From assembly GCF_023856365.1 (NCBI RefSeq), contig NC_064544.1:26755920-26819919 (forward strand): a stretch of 64,000 bases of DNA. The letters run 5' to 3'. Position numbers and translations under genes: made by a program. The notes under the pieces are model-generated. The model did not search any database and had not been told where the DNA came from. It saw only the letters and a program-made list of their open reading frames with translations. Positions 20,997-31,814 of the stretch are shown in pieces (within the stretch, counting starts at the first letter, position 1; each line of letters begins with the position of its first letter). This DNA comes from Brienomyrus brachyistius (Eukaryota; Chordata; Actinopteri; Osteoglossiformes; Mormyridae).

Positions 20997-23380
20997 AAGA
21001 CCTTCTGGTGGAGAGAGGGGCTGCAGCTGGAGCCCGGGCCCGCTATACGAAGGAGACTGATATGGACGCCCCCACCGCATATTTTTTTGGGTTGGAGAAG
21101 CACAGGGTAGAGAGAGAGCCTTTTCGCCACTTGATCCTCCCCGATGGGCATAGTACGTTTGACAAGCACGAGATTTTACAACACTCAATAGCCTTTTATG
21201 AGAACCTGTTCTGTGCTGAGGCCTGTGATCAGACAGTGGCTGATCAGTTTCTTCGGGACTTACCAAGTCTTTCAGTCGCAGACAGAGATGAGCTGGAAGA
21301 GCCTTTGACTCTGACAGAACTTACTGCTGCTGTCCACGAGCAGTCAGTCGGGAAAGCACCAGGTCTGGACGGACTGACCGCGGAATTTTATAAATGTTTC
21401 TGGCCCCTGATTGGTGAAGATTTGTTCTGTATTTTTCAAGAAAGTGTTGATGTGGGCCTTCTTCCATCCAGCTGCCGGAGGGCTGTTCTAACGCTGCTGC
21501 CCAAGAAGGGGGATCTGGGACTTCTGAAGAACTGGCGGCCGGTCTCGCTTCTCGGTGTGGATTATAAGATTTTGTCTAAAGTTCTGACTAACCGGCTGAA
21601 AAAATGCGTTTCAACGATCATTCACTGTGATCAGTCTTACTGTGTACCAGGGCGTTCAATTTTTGATAACCTTTTTTTAGTGAGAGACCTTTTGTCCTTT
21701 GTGTCAGAACGAGGTTTGGATGTAGGTCTGGTCTCCTTAGATCAGGAAAAGGCATTTGACAGAGTGGACCACACCTTTCTGTTTAAGACCCTTCGAGCTT
21801 TTGGTTTTGGTCCAAAGATTGTTTCCTATATTAGACTCTTGTACACCAATGTGTGGAGCCTCCTGACCATTAATGGCTCTCTCACCAGGCCTTTTCCTGT
21901 CACCAGAGGGATACGGCAGGGCTGTGGGTTGTCTGGGCTGCTGTACTCACTGGCGGTGGAGCCGCTGCTTCAGGCTTTTCGAAGGCGTCTCCAGGGAGCA
22001 CCGGTACCTGGCATCAGCCTTGGGGGAGGAGTGACTGTTACACTTACTGCTTATGCAGATGACGTCACTGTTTTTATCAGGTCCAACACGGATATGGAGG
22101 TGCTTACAGCACTTCTTGGCGACTTCCAACGTGCCTCTTCCGCTCGCGTCAACTGGAGCAAAAGCGCCACTTACCTGCTGGGCCAATGGTCCGGACGGGG
22201 CCCTCCTCAGCTGCCACAGCAGTGTGTATGGGGCAAGGATGGTATCAGACTGCTGGGTCTCTACCTGGGAACTGAGCGTTTCATGGACAAGAATTGGAGC
22301 AGATTGGTTGACAAGATTACTGGACGACTTCAGCGTTGGCGGTGGATCTCGCCACAGCTCTCATATCGAGGGAGAGTGCTGGTGATTAACAATTTGACTG
22401 CCTCCATGATGTGGCACCGACTCATGGTGCTGGATCCTCCGATGGACCTGCTGCATCAGGTCCAAAAGAGGTTTACTGATATCTTCTGGAATGGGTACCA
22501 CTGGCTCCCTTCGGGGATTCTTCATTTGCCAGTGTTTGAAGGAGGGCAGGGCCTTGTTCATCTGCTGAGCGAGGTCAGGGGGATGAGGCTCCAGTGGGCA
22601 CAGACACTGCTTTACAGCACTGAACACCTGCCGTGGATGCATGTGGCCCTCGCCCTGCTCCGCAGCTGCGGAGGCCTTGCATATGATAAACAACTGTTTT
22701 TACTTTCTGGAGATGCATTTCCGCTTATTGGAGTGAGTGGTTTTTATGCTGCAGTGCTGAACGCTTGGCGCTTGTTCCGGGTGGCATGGATGGAGAATGA
22801 CCATTATGGCCTTGAGGAACCACTGTTTCGTAATTCCTTTTTTTCCTCGCGGCTGAAACTTACTCCCTCGGTTCATAAGATACTTGTGGAGTTGGGGGTC
22901 ACAAGGGTTAAACATGTTTTAAATGCTGAGTCTGGACACTTTTTGTCACCTGCCTCACTTGTTACCCGAGTGGGGTTCCGGTCTGTGAGGGTGCTTGGGC
23001 ACCTTTTGCATGCACTTGAAGGTTCTTTCCGTCCAACCTTTCAGGAATATTTACAGTGGGTTCCGGGTCGAGGTGCGACCTGCCCTTCCTTCCCAGAACA
23101 GTGTGTTACCCCGTTGGTAGCTGTTGATCACAGTGACACTGGTCACATCCTTTCTTTTCGGTTCTTGCGGGACATCCGGTTCTGCCTGGCAGGGAGGAAA
23201 CTCCTGTACCATGCTGCCGTTAAGTCTTTTTTCTTTCATGACCTGAAAGGGAGGCCGGATACGAAGTGGAGGCCCATTTGGATGCTCCAGGGGAGTTTTT
23301 GCCGTCATGGAAGCTCCTCTATAAGAGACGGCTTCCCAAACGTTCAGGGGACCTCCAGTGGAGAATCCTGCACTGCATAA
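20921..23380 (+). CDS. Tx1-type LINE ORF2 reverse transcriptase region, 819 open codons
   Basis: One long open frame covers the linker, the reverse transcriptase and most of the C-terminal region. Motifs in order: GKAPGLDGLTAEFYKCFW (fingers), LTLLPKKGDLGLLKNWRPVS, SLDQEKAFDRVDH (first catalytic Asp), RGIRQGCGLSGLLYSLAVEP, and TAYADDVTVFI with YADD at 22052-22063. The frame is lost near 23330; the continuation after 23400 supplies CLFCSERDTVFHTFCHC, the terminal CCHC of L1-like ORF2. An intact RT core suggests fairly recent decay. It has no start of its own and is the 3' part of ORF2. Confidence 0.85.
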   Translation: MQLCTGAEHGRVGDAEALQRNRLLLKDLLVERGAAAGARARYTKETDMDAPTAYFFGLEKHRVEREPFRHLILPDGHSTFDKHEILQHSIAFYENLFCAEACDQTVADQFLRDLPSLSVADRDELEEPLTLTELTAAVHEQSVGKAPGLDGLTAEFYKCFWPLIGEDLFCIFQESVDVGLLPSSCRRAVLTLLPKKGDLGLLKNWRPVSLLGVDYKILSKVLTNRLKKCVSTIIHCDQSYCVPGRSIFDNLFLVRDLLSFVSERGLDVGLVSLDQEKAFDRVDHTFLFKTLRAFGFGPKIVSYIRLLYTNVWSLLTINGSLTRPFPVTRGIRQGCGLSGLLYSLAVEPLLQAFRRRLQGAPVPGISLGGGVTVTLTAYADDVTVFIRSNTDMEVLTALLGDFQRASSARVNWSKSATYLLGQWSGRGPPQLPQQCVWGKDGIRLLGLYLGTERFMDKNWSRLVDKITGRLQRWRWISPQLSYRGRVLVINNLTASMMWHRLMVLDPPMDLLHQVQKRFTDIFWNGYHWLPSGILHLPVFEGGQGLVHLLSEVRGMRLQWAQTLLYSTEHLPWMHVALALLRSCGGLAYDKQLFLLSGDAFPLIGVSGFYAAVLNAWRLFRVAWMENDHYGLEEPLFRNSFFSSRLKLTPSVHKILVELGVTRVKHVLNAESGHFLSPASLVTRVGFRSVRVLGHLLHALEGSFRPTFQEYLQWVPGRGATCPSFPEQCVTPLVAVDHSDTGHILSFRFLRDIRFCLAGRKLLYHAAVKSFFFHDLKGRPDTKWRPIWMLQGSFCRHGSSSIRDGFPNVQGTSSGESCTA

Positions 23381-23621
23381 TGCCCACCAACAGTTTTGTT
23401 TAATGCTGTAATCTCGGTTTAATGCTGATGTTGTGTCTCAGTGTTTGTTCTGTAGTGAGCGTGACACTGTTTTCCATACCTTCTGTCATTGTGCCAGACT
23501 GGCACCACTGAGTGGGCTGCTGGGTCGCTGGCTCGTTGGTTTGGGGATCATACTCACTGATGCTGTTTTTATTTTTGGATGTAAATGTTCCAAACCTCGA
23601 ATGGCTAAATGTTGTTTGCCC

Positions 23622-23643
23622 CCCCATACACACACACACACAC
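23622..23643. repeat. (CA)n microsatellite at the LINE 3' side
   Basis: A short CA run directly follows the last LINE-like codons, after a C-run. It could be the target or tail of the LINE, or unrelated. Confidence 0.6.
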
Positions 23644-23834
23644 AACTGACTACTCCAAGCACAGAGTACAAGCAGGAAGCTCCAGTTACACTTGGACTTT
23701 TGCTTGGATATGGTCAAGTAATGAAAACCAATGCAAATATAAAGGCACATCATGCCTTTTAATGGTTAAATATAAATAGAATTGTCATTATTTTCAGATG
23801 TAATTTTATATTAAGCTTAAGTGAATCTCCATAG

Positions 23835-24183
23835 GGCGGCATGGTGGTGCAGTGGTTAGCACTGCTGCCTCACACCTCTGGGACCCGGGTTCGAGTCTCT
23901 GCCTGGTTCACATGTGTATAGAGTTTGCATGTTCTCCCCATGTCGTCGTGGGGTTTCCCCCCGGGTACTCCGGTTTCCCCCCACAGTCCAAAAATATGCT
24001 GAGGCTAATTGGAGTTACTAAATTGCCCATAGGTGTGCATGTGTGAGTGGATGGTGTGTGAGTGTGCCCTGCGATGGCATCTTGGGCTGTTCCCTGCCTC
24101 GTGTCCATTGCTGCCGGGATAGGCTCTGGACGCCCCGTGACCCAGTAGGATAAGCGGTTTGGGAAGATGGATGGATGGATGGA
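23835..24183 (+). mobile_element. tRNA-derived SINE (copy 3)
   Basis: Full-length copy with box A, box B and ATGG tail. A 9-bp direct repeat TGAATCTCC lies at 23822-23830 and 24184-24192. A small gap in the 3' body (GCGATGGCATCTTGGG) distinguishes it from other copies. Confidence 0.85.
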
Positions 24184-24376
24184 TGAATCTCCTTTTGGTC
24201 ACAGTATTTGGTTCATGCTGGCTTCTACCTGGAAGTGTTTACATTAGAGCATTTAAGCCCTTTGTTCCACGTATTGTGGGCCATGGATCGAAAGAATCAA
24301 TTTAATATGTTATGCAGATATGAACATAATAAAATATACATTTTGTAAATTGTAAATATACAATTTGGGTTACCCC

Positions 24377-24815
24377 AGAATTTATGGGGTTAAATTTTGT
24401 TTCGGACGGATGTGTCTCTGGTCATGTGAGAGGGGAGGAGAATAACGGTGGGAAAGGTGGGTCAGAAAAAGGAGGACACCGGAGGAGCAAGGTGAAGAGT
24501 GTGTACACAGGCGACGGACAGTTTCCAGTAACTGAAAAAGGAAAAGGGGATGGACCGGCTTATCTGAGAGCCTACTCCCAGGAGCTGCCTCGAAGGAGAC
24601 AATCCGGACAGCGGCCCAAGTTACCGGAGAAGCTTGGGGTTCCTCCGGCACCGAACAAGCGCCGACTCACTGCGCCAAAGCACCGAAACAGGCCTGCAAC
24701 GATTTTTTTCTCCATTTTCCTTTCTGTCTTATTCCATGGACACGGGGCGGCATGTTAATTTTTGTGTTTTGAAAATATATTTGTAATTTGTAAGTTATTT
24801 GTAATCATTGGGGTT

Positions 24816-24866
<51 letters not shown>

Positions 24867-25066
24867 CATTGCTTTGGTTGATTTATTATACATATATATT
24901 TCTCTTTTATTAAAACTTCTGGGTGTTTGCATTCAGTCGGTTGTTAATCGTGTTTTCTTAGAGTTTTGCATGGTAAAGAGGGCGACAGAAACGGCAGGCC
25001 GGTGTGGGACGTACCCAGGGCCCCTTTCCTATAACTGCAGTGTCCAGGGAAAGGGTGCTACATACA
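24377..25066. other. Unassigned segment with (AT)n, possibly part of an LTR
   Basis: Open frame 24384-24758 (124 codons, GKGGSEKGGHRRSK..., basic) has no recognised domain. An AT repeat of about 45 bp follows at 24821-24866. The segment ends AAAGGGTGCTACA, whose complement TGTAGCACCCTTT looks like an LTR start, but no matching second end or target duplication was found. Confidence 0.3.
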
Positions 25067-25069
25067 TAA

Positions 25070-25795
25070 TAAAGCATTTCTATACAATGTTCTATGGTGT
25101 CTGTAAGGTTAAAGAATGTTTTGTTCATCTACAAAATAATAAGCTAAAGAGATGGACAGAGATAATTCAGAATGGGGGGGGGGTAGAAAGACATCTGCGT
25201 ATGAACACAGATTCTGAGGTATGCAGACACAGCAGCCGAGGCAGATCACCGAGGCTGAAGTACCCAGCAGTTCCCAGGAGAGGTAGGATGTAGAGGGTTT
25301 GTAGCCACGGCAACAAGTAGGCTTGTGAAGGAGACGGGTGTACGAGGGCAGGTCTTCTGTCTAAGCGTCTGGTCACTATCAGAAGCTGTTGAGCAAAGCA
25401 GTAACTGGATTTGGCTGAAGAGAAAGGATCCCAACTGGGCTGACTAGTGGACCCTGAGCTGAGGTCATTTCTCCATAGTACATGGTCTGACATTCGTGTT
25501 GGAATCTCGCGATTTGTGCGTGATTTTAATAATTCCCGCAAATTCAGCGTATATAATGCGGGACATTACCGCACTCAAACTGCCATGTAGGTGAAGATGA
25601 ATATAAAAAAGAGCAAAGATGAATTTCACTTTATATATAGTGATTGTAGCAGCAATACTCTAAGAATAAAAAAAACTGTGCACAGCACCATTACAGACGT
25701 GGCGTCACAACTCTGACCCTGATAAACTCGCCTCCCCCAATGTTAATAAGAAACCTATGCCTCTGGGTCCATGTATCTTAAGCCATAAATCAGAA
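25070..25795. other. No gene seen; intron-like
   Basis: Lies between the V-set exon donor at 25807 and the segment above. I searched the minus strand for membrane-helix exons and found none, so the first V-set exon has no local partner. Confidence 0.4.
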
Positions 25796-25807
25796 AAGCT
25801 CACTTAC

Positions 25808-26431
25808 CTACTTCCCGTATTTCCACCCATGTTTCACGTTGCTCCTGCTCTGTATAAACCACACACTTGTACACTCCTGCATCTGCAGTCCTCACTTCCT
25901 CAAGCAGCAGAGAGAAGTTGCCTTTGGGGATTTCCTGAGAGAAGAAGTGGGTTCTGCCCCTGTAGGCGTCCCCCTGTGATTCAGGTCTGCTCTGACCCCC
26001 CTGGAATAGGTGCACGATGGTGTCTGAATCAGTCCTTCTCCAGTCCACCTCCAGCTCCTCCAAAGGCAGGGGTCTGTCCACAAAGCAGGGCAGCAGTACA
26101 GCTCCTCCCAGCCGGGCTGTTAGAGGACCAGCAGAGCCGAGTAGCAGGAAACCTGCCACAGGGATAAGAGATATAAAATCACTTAATGCCTCAAAGCATT
26201 AAATAATAAGCACAGAACATACATTGCAACGCAGTTACTTGAATATTGGGTAAGCAAATATTTGTATAATAATTAGTACACACAAAATAAGGACAACGTA
26301 CTCAATTAAACTTCTTCAACATTATTATACGAGGTACCAGACACATGAAACTGTCTTTAAATGTACATACCGTCAAAGATTACGACAATCTTGAACACGG
26401 TCAAAATAACGATACAACTTTTGATCTGCAT
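25808..26431 (-). CDS. Signal-peptide exon and V-set exon of a butyrophilin/MOG/SKINT-like receptor
   Basis: Exon 1, 26371-26431: ATG then MQIKSCIVILTVFKIVVIF, a hydrophobic signal peptide, with donor GTATGT after 61 nt (phase 1). Exon 2, 25808-26152 (345 nt): acceptor CTCTTATCCCTGTGGCAG, phase 1 in and out. It has PCFVD and GVYKCVVY (disulphide cysteines), VDWRRTDSD (core Trp), TADAGVYKC and FFSQEIPKGNFSLLLEEVR. The last motif is shared with the V-set at 9216-9569, as is RPESQ, so the two domains are paralogous. Donor GTAAGTG follows. No helix exon occurs nearby, and phase allows direct joining to 9569, giving signal-V-V-helix3-tail. It could instead be a separate gene whose 3' part was lost. 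Confidence 0.75.
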
Positions 26432-26503
26432 CGCCACCTTTGTTCTTATACTAATAACTGTTTCTATGATAGGCAAATGTAGCCATATATTTTCTTTTTT
26501 TTT

Positions 26504-26514
26504 TTTTTATAAAC
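26504..26514 (-). promoter_or_regulatory. TATA-like box upstream of the signal-peptide exon
   Basis: On the minus strand GTTTATAAAA lies about 75 nt before the ATG at 26431, a plausible distance for a short 5' UTR. It sits beside an A/T tract, so it may be chance. Confidence 0.3.
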
Positions 26515-26639
26515 GACCAATATGCATGGTAACGCCGTTATATCCTTACAGGAAATGTGCATTTCTGACTATATTTCCTCTTTCAGTTTACACCAGAAGC
26601 TGAATCACGCTCACCACGAGCATGGTAAAGTAGTGGTAT

Positions 26640-27200
26640 GCGGATCGATACTGAAATATCGATACTTCAGATACCAGATATTTATGCTCTAGAATCGATT
26701 CTCATAATAAAATATCGATATTTTAGGAATTTGGGGTAAATGTGTAGTTTAACAGGAACACAATGGAAAGTAACTGTACGACCAGGATCGTCTAAATGAT
26801 ACCCAGTTTATAGGATCTACTTCTTCTTCTGCCAGTCATAGTCATATGCGAAATACGAATGTATAAATGTGCAGGCATCGCAGCACGTGGATGTGCTTAC
26901 TCACTCAGTTGACAACAATGGCTGTGTGTAAGCGGAATCATGTATGGAGCTGTTTCAGCTCCACAAACAACCAAGACGCGGTTTGTGACATATGTGGCAA
27001 GACCACAAACCTGGTCAAACACTTTAGAATAAATCATAACACAGAATATGAAGAGTTTATGATGAGGCAAACGGAAGAGGAGGAGAGGAGAGAGACAGGT
27101 GCTGTTAGGGTGAGACAGGCGTCTCGTGGAGTCCTTTGGTGCTGCAGGCAGGCGCTATACAGGTACAAAGGGAGAAAATGTAGAGCTACTGGCAACATGT
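26640..27200 (+). mobile_element. hAT transposon 5' end with BED zinc finger
   Basis: It starts with GGTATGCGGATCGATACTGA and ATATCGATACTTCAGATACC, a terminal style known from hAT elements. The frame 26867-27202 carries NHVWSCFSSTNNQDAVCDIC and TNLVKHFRINHN, i.e. a BED finger (CX2C...HX4H) found at the N-terminus of hAT transposases. The catalytic region is absent. Confidence 0.65.
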
Positions 27201-28235
27201 AGCACTGCTGCAGAATTTTGGGAAAGTGACCTACGTCTGCCTACTAGGCTTTGGTTTTTGTGTTGATGTTTAAGCAACAGGAGTTCCCTGCATTGGTAAA
27301 ACTACGGAATCCCATTTTGTTCAAATTTATATTAATAAATATGGTTATGAAATAAGTAATGAAATAAATACATGCTACAAAAAATACCTGCATGAGTTCA
27401 ACTTGGAGTAATATGTGTATCCAAGAGATCACCTCACATTCAGTAGGCTTAGATTTAGTCAGGTAAAGTCGCTTGCAGAGTAGATATTCTCAAATTACTT
27501 TTAGTAGTTTTGTTGGCAACACCATTTATTACACAAACAAATCTGAATTCGCAGAATGAAGAATTAAAAATCAAAATAAACTATTATTTAACAAATATTC
27601 CTTGGAACAACAAACTGTGGAAAACTGTGAATTTACAATATTTTCCTTGAGACTTGAAGGAAGAGTTCGTTAACTTAACGGAAAATGTGCCGGTAATGTT
27701 CTGCTAGTACATTTTCCGTTTTTTCATGGATTTTTTATTTTTTGTTTACAGTGTGGATGAGGTAGGAATGGTGTTTGCATGTTCATGTGTGTGTTAAACT
27801 TGTATAGCTTTACTGTAGCCTTGCTGGTGTGGAAGACAAACGGAGGTGGATGGGAGCAGCTGAAAACATCACTTTTCTTCACCTTTCAGCTTGTTGAAAA
27901 GCTGGTTTGGTTAAAGACTCTTGCCAGCTCTTCACCAGTAAAGGTTTAGTATCGATTACAAGCACTGCTGTTGTTTTCCGTCACTCCACCTGAGTTCACC
28001 ATCTCTGTAACGGAACCGTCTCTTTGCTCCTAATATACAGACGGGCTCCAGCTCCATCTTAATTAAACTACTGTACGACAGCATCATTTTCACTACGTCT
28101 TATCAATGTTTCTATTGAGGAAAAATAGGGGCTGTTTGGGCTGAATCTTGTTATACTTACTTTATTCACACAAATGTCCAGAAATACGTTTCTATAGCAG
28201 GTCTATTTTAGTCTCAAATGTGAGTGAAACACTCG
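27200..28235. other. No gene seen; one 12-bp hairpin
   Basis: AT-rich. AACGGAAAATGT at 27678-27689 is mirrored by ACATTTTCCGTT at about 27708-27719, a perfect 12-bp stem with a loop of about 18 nt. Nothing else is supported. Confidence 0.4.
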
Positions 28236-28238
28236 CAC

Positions 28239-29142
28239 TTACCTTATACTGGTTCCGCTCTGTGTACTGGTTGCATAGACTGGGTGCTTTCTGTTGAGAT
28301 GTTGAATCATTGCTGTTGTGCTATTGTGGTAAGCAAATTCGGTTTTACAATGGACACACTGTACAGTATTTTCGCTTTTCTTTTGTTTGAAATGGTCCCA
28401 AACTTTAGACATTTTTCGTCTTTTTCTCTGACTTTCCTCACTACTCTCCCTGCCTTCCTCCATTGCGCCATCAAATGAAACTTGCTACATGTAATGCAGC
28501 ATAAGCACACTGTGCGAAAGTAATAATCCTCTGAGTGAAACACACTGATCACTGAATGGGCTCAAATGTGCAAAAAATAGAATTAGTGATACATTATTAT
28601 TAAGTGGGAGCGGCATGGTGGTGCAGTGGTTAGCACTGTTGCCTCACACCTCTGGGAGCCGGGTTCGAGTCTCCGCCTGGGTCACATGTGTGTGGAGTTT
28701 GCATGTTCTCCCCATGTCGTAATGGGGTTTCCTCCGGGTACTGCGGTTTCCCCCCCACAGTCCAAAAACATGCTGAGGCTAATTGGAGATACTAAATTGC
28801 CCGTAGGAATGCATGTGTGAGTGAATGGTGTGTGAGTGTGCCCTGCGATGGGCTGGTCCCCCTTCCTGGGTTGTTCCCAGCCTCGTGCCCATTGCTTCCG
28901 GGATAGGCACCGGACCCCCCCGCGACCCAGTAGGATAAGCAGTTTGGAAAATGAATGGATGGATGGATGGATTATTATTAAGTACTTAATGAGTGTAAGA
29001 ATAGTCATTAATAATGCAATAAGAAAAATGTATAGTACCTTATCAGGATGACCCAACCGCACCCCCACCCTGATGTCATCGTCCATCAGAATGTTTCACT
29101 GTAGACATCGTCATTTGCCAGTTAGGTAGACATCGCCCAACC
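28239..29142 (-). mobile_element. hAT transposon 5' end with BED finger, split by a SINE
   Basis: The terminus TAGGGTTGGGCGATGTCTAC (minus strand, ending at 29142) is typical of hAT. After the SINE insertion (28606-28970), the frame 28463-28239 reads MSKVWDHFKQKKSENTVQCV, HCKTEFAYHNSTTAMIQHLN and RKH, a BED-type zinc finger. The remainder of the transposase is missing. A sister copy is at 37567-37900. Confidence 0.7.
28606..28970 (+). mobile_element. tRNA-derived SINE (copy 4) with 13-bp target duplication
   Basis: Complete copy flanked by ATTATTATTAAGT at 28593-28605 and 28971-28983. It landed inside the older hAT fragment. Confidence 0.9.
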
Positions 29143-29229
29143 CTACTGGCCAACAAAGTCCCTCAACTCTTCATATAAAAAGAACTGCATCTGATCACCC
29201 ATAATCTGGTAACTGCTAAAACAACGCAC

Positions 29230-29612
29230 TTGGTGGTCCAGCAGGATCTGTCAAACTTGGGACTGTGGGCAAAACATACCAAATTAAACACTATAGATCC
29301 TTCAGACTTCTGTGTTTTCCTCAAAGAATATGAGCAAACTTTTACTGACGAATATTTTAAAGTTGCTGAACGTCTACCTAAAATACCACTGGTGTATAAG
29401 TTAAAAGATTATGACGGCGAAATCATACAGGGGACATTTTACACCGAAGAGCTACAAAAGATCAGATTAGACAAAGACAAAAACTTCAAAGTTGAGAAAA
29501 TCATTGCAAAAAAAACGCAGCGTGGTAAAAAAATGTTTTTAGTGAAATGGCTGGGATGGTCTGACAAATTTAAGAGCTGGGATCCTGCTAACCAAGTAGT
29601 TGACATACATAT
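29230..29612 (+). pseudogene. Polinton integrase, C-terminal part with chromodomain
   Basis: Reads LVYKLKDYDGEIIQGTFYTE, then VEKIIAKKTQRGKKMFLVKW and LGWSDKFKSWDPANQVVD. The latter is a chromodomain (VEKI...YLVKWxGxxxxxxSWxP pattern). The catalytic core is not in the window segment; the frame begins in the middle of the protein, so only the tail survives. Confidence 0.75.
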
Positions 29613-29639
29613 AAGTATAAGTGCGATGGCATGTGTTTG

Positions 29640-30040
29640 TGGCAGGCAGTTCCATCAAAAGCAGCTATGGAGGAAAGTGGTTTTTATGTCACGCTCCCAA
29701 GCAATGCGTCTATGGATGTTTTCCCGCACAATACCATATCAAACTACACGACAAAACTAGCCAAGCCGATTGATCTGAATGTTAAATGGGAAGTAGGATT
29801 AATGGAAATACATCACCCACGTACTGTACATAGGATATGCTGGTAGAAGAAGACACCTTATTTTATGTGACCGGTGGATTGTCAGTACCGCCAACCCTGC
29901 AATACAAGCTAAAGGTGGGGCATTACAGAGATATTGGAAAAACTAATCAGTGAGACGAATGATGCTCTAGGAATTTCAAAACTAAAACTTGACTATAGCA
30001 TGATAAAAAACAAAGTGAATATGGTTTGACCACCACACAT
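29640..30040 (+). pseudogene. Polinton structural protein, N-terminal part, frameshifted
   Basis: Frame 29631-29846 has GFYVTLPSNASMDVFPHNTI and TTKLAKPIDLNVKWEVGLME, a start block that I associate with a Polinton minor-capsid (penton-type) gene. A second frame continues to about 29990. It directly follows the integrase tail. The assignment rests on family memory and gene order; no structural test is possible here. Confidence 0.5.
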
Positions 30041-31728
30041 GGCCTTTAAAGCGAAAGGTAACCATGTACGGATGCTGGGGTTTGTTCCTGATGTATTTCA
30101 GAAGATTGGTGAAAAACCATCAGCTCCGAATCCTGCAGACATCCATCCATCCATCCATTTTCCAAACCGCTTATCCTACTGGGTCGCGGGGGGTCTGTTG
30201 CCTATCCCAAAAGCAATGGACACGAGGCAGGGAGCAACCCAGGATGGGGGGCCAGCCCATTGCAGGGCACACTCACACACCATTCACTCACACAAACACA
30301 CCTATGGGCAATTTAGCAAGTCCAATTAGCCTCAGCATGTTTTTGGACTGTGGGGGGAAACCGGAGTACCCGGAGGAAACCCCACGACGACATGGGGAGA
30401 ACATGCAAACTTTACACACATGTAATCGGAACCAGGTCCCAGAGGTGTGAGGCAACAGTGCTAAACACTGCACCACCATGCCGCCCTGTGTATGAAATCA
30501 GAAATCAGAACACACAAGCATGATAAGAATATATACGTGGAAGTGCCACCACTCTTGGCCTTAACAGATAATGGACCTCTGGAGTTTTTTATCGCTGGTA
30601 ATGGGGAAGATTATCTAGATCTCAACAACATGCTAACGGGGCAAACATTGACGCAGGTGCATAATGTGGGTGGGTGTCATAAATTACCCTGTCATGTCAA
30701 TTTTGTGTTACTGTGTTACTGGGAGACCGTCTGGTGAGTCAATCTAGCAACACTTACCCTTACAGAGCGATGATATAGTGCCTGCTTAATTATAGTGTCT
30801 TTATGCTATCCATGCAGTCTTTACGCAGTTTACCTGCGGGTTGTTGTTCAAAGACAGCTCCAGGGCTATGAATGAAACAGATCCTGATGGCGATAGCAAC
30901 GGATTAGAGAAAAGAGCCGCATTTTCAGCAAAAAACAGCGTTTTCGATTTCATGGGCCCAATACACTCTGACATATTTTTTCAGGAGTGGTTAATGCTAA
31001 ATGGGGTCGATGTCAAAATTAAAATTGTTCGAAAACAATGATGAGTTTTGCCTTATGAGCGGAGATGCCGCTGAACAGTACTCGTTCAAAATAGTATCGG
31101 TGTCCCTCTTTGTTAAAAAAGTTTGCTGTGTCAATGGCTGTCAAACTGGGTCACGCGAGCGCCTTGCTGACAGCCAATGCGAAATACCCGATCGAGAGAG
31201 TCTGCATGAAAACATTCAGCGTGGCGGAGGGCAGCCGGGTCTGCGTGCAAGAAAATTTGTTTCTAGGACAGCTGCCTAAAACCGTTGTCATCGGACTTAT
31301 AGATAACAGGTTTTATGGGCGAGTACGATTGAAACCCCTTCAATTTTCAAAATTACGGTGCTGAATTTGTAGCACTTTATGTCAATGCCAGCAGTATCCC
31401 GCTAAACTCTTTCAAACGGATTTTATCCGAGGAAACGTGGCCGTTGAGTATTACAGTTTGGTTCTGGCCACAGGGAGACATTTGAAAAACGAGCTTTTTT
31501 GCTGTTGACAGAAGCGAGTACAAAATCGGTTATACATTGTATACCTTTAACTTGTCACCGGACGAAGGATGCAATCAGCATCTCTCCATGGTTAAAAGCG
31601 GAAATATGCGCCTGGAGATGAGGTTCCGCCAGCCGCTGGCCAGGACTGTGGCATTGATAGTTTACGCATCATTTGGGAATATAATCGAGATTAACCAAAA
31701 GAGAAACGTCTTGTACGATTACTACTAG
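30039..31728 (+). pseudogene. Polinton capsid-type gene, broken and split by a SINE
   Basis: Pieces in order: KGNHVRMLGFVPDVF (30050); after the SINE, VEVPPLLALTDNGPLEFF and GNGEDYLDLNNML (30535-30645); RAMNETDPDGDSN and FMGPIHSDIFFQEWLMLNGV (30860-31010); NLFLGQLPKTVVIGLIDN in another frame (31250-31310); and MRLEMRFRQPLARTVALIVY near the stop at 31728. The pattern fits the large capsid-type protein of Polintons. At least four frame breaks plus the insertion mean no product. Confidence 0.6.
30141..30486 (-). mobile_element. tRNA-derived SINE (copy 5), minus strand
   Basis: Complete body with ATGG tail at the left and the tRNA-like head at the right. It interrupts the capsid-type gene of the Polinton remnant. 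No clear target duplication is visible. Confidence 0.8.
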
Positions 31729-31814
31729 TCATGAACACCCTGGAGCTATCCAATATCCTTAGCAGAAACTGATGGACGGCACAGCATTTTTATGGGGTGT
31801 TAGCTTGTGACAAG

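Larger units (their letters stand above)
18880..23620 (+). mobile_element. Tx1-type LINE (L1 superfamily), nearly complete but inactivated
   Basis: Two-ORF LINE layout: ORF1 with a zinc knuckle (19057-20257), ORF2 with AP-type endonuclease (from 20385), reverse transcriptase (20921-23380) and a C-terminal CCHC (about 23442-23492). The order and RT style match the Tx1 branch of L1-like elements. Frameshifts in both ORFs and an internal deletion in the endonuclease inactivate it. The 3' end is uncertain; coding similarity stops near 23590, just before a CA repeat. The 5' side adjoins the 35-bp minisatellite. Confidence 0.85.
29230..31735 (+). mobile_element. Maverick/Polinton remnant (integrase tail and capsid-type genes)
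   Basis: Three successive coding blocks match the order seen in Polintons: integrase C-terminus with chromodomain, a small structural protein, and a capsid-type protein. All are on the plus strand, followed by a convergent minus ORF. Polintons are large self-synthesising, virus-related DNA elements; this is about 2.5 kb of an original length that is typically 15-20 kb. Frames are broken and a SINE splits the capsid gene. Terminal repeats and the polymerase gene are not in view. Confidence 0.75.

Noticed and set aside
24400..25066. Solo LTR reading TGTAGCACCC on the minus strand
   Set aside because: One plausible edge only; the opposite edge and duplication could not be established.
25555..25590. 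GACATTACCGCACTCAAACT as an outlying unit of the 35-bp minisatellite
   Set aside because: Only about 20 bp resemble the unit and there is no tandem partner.
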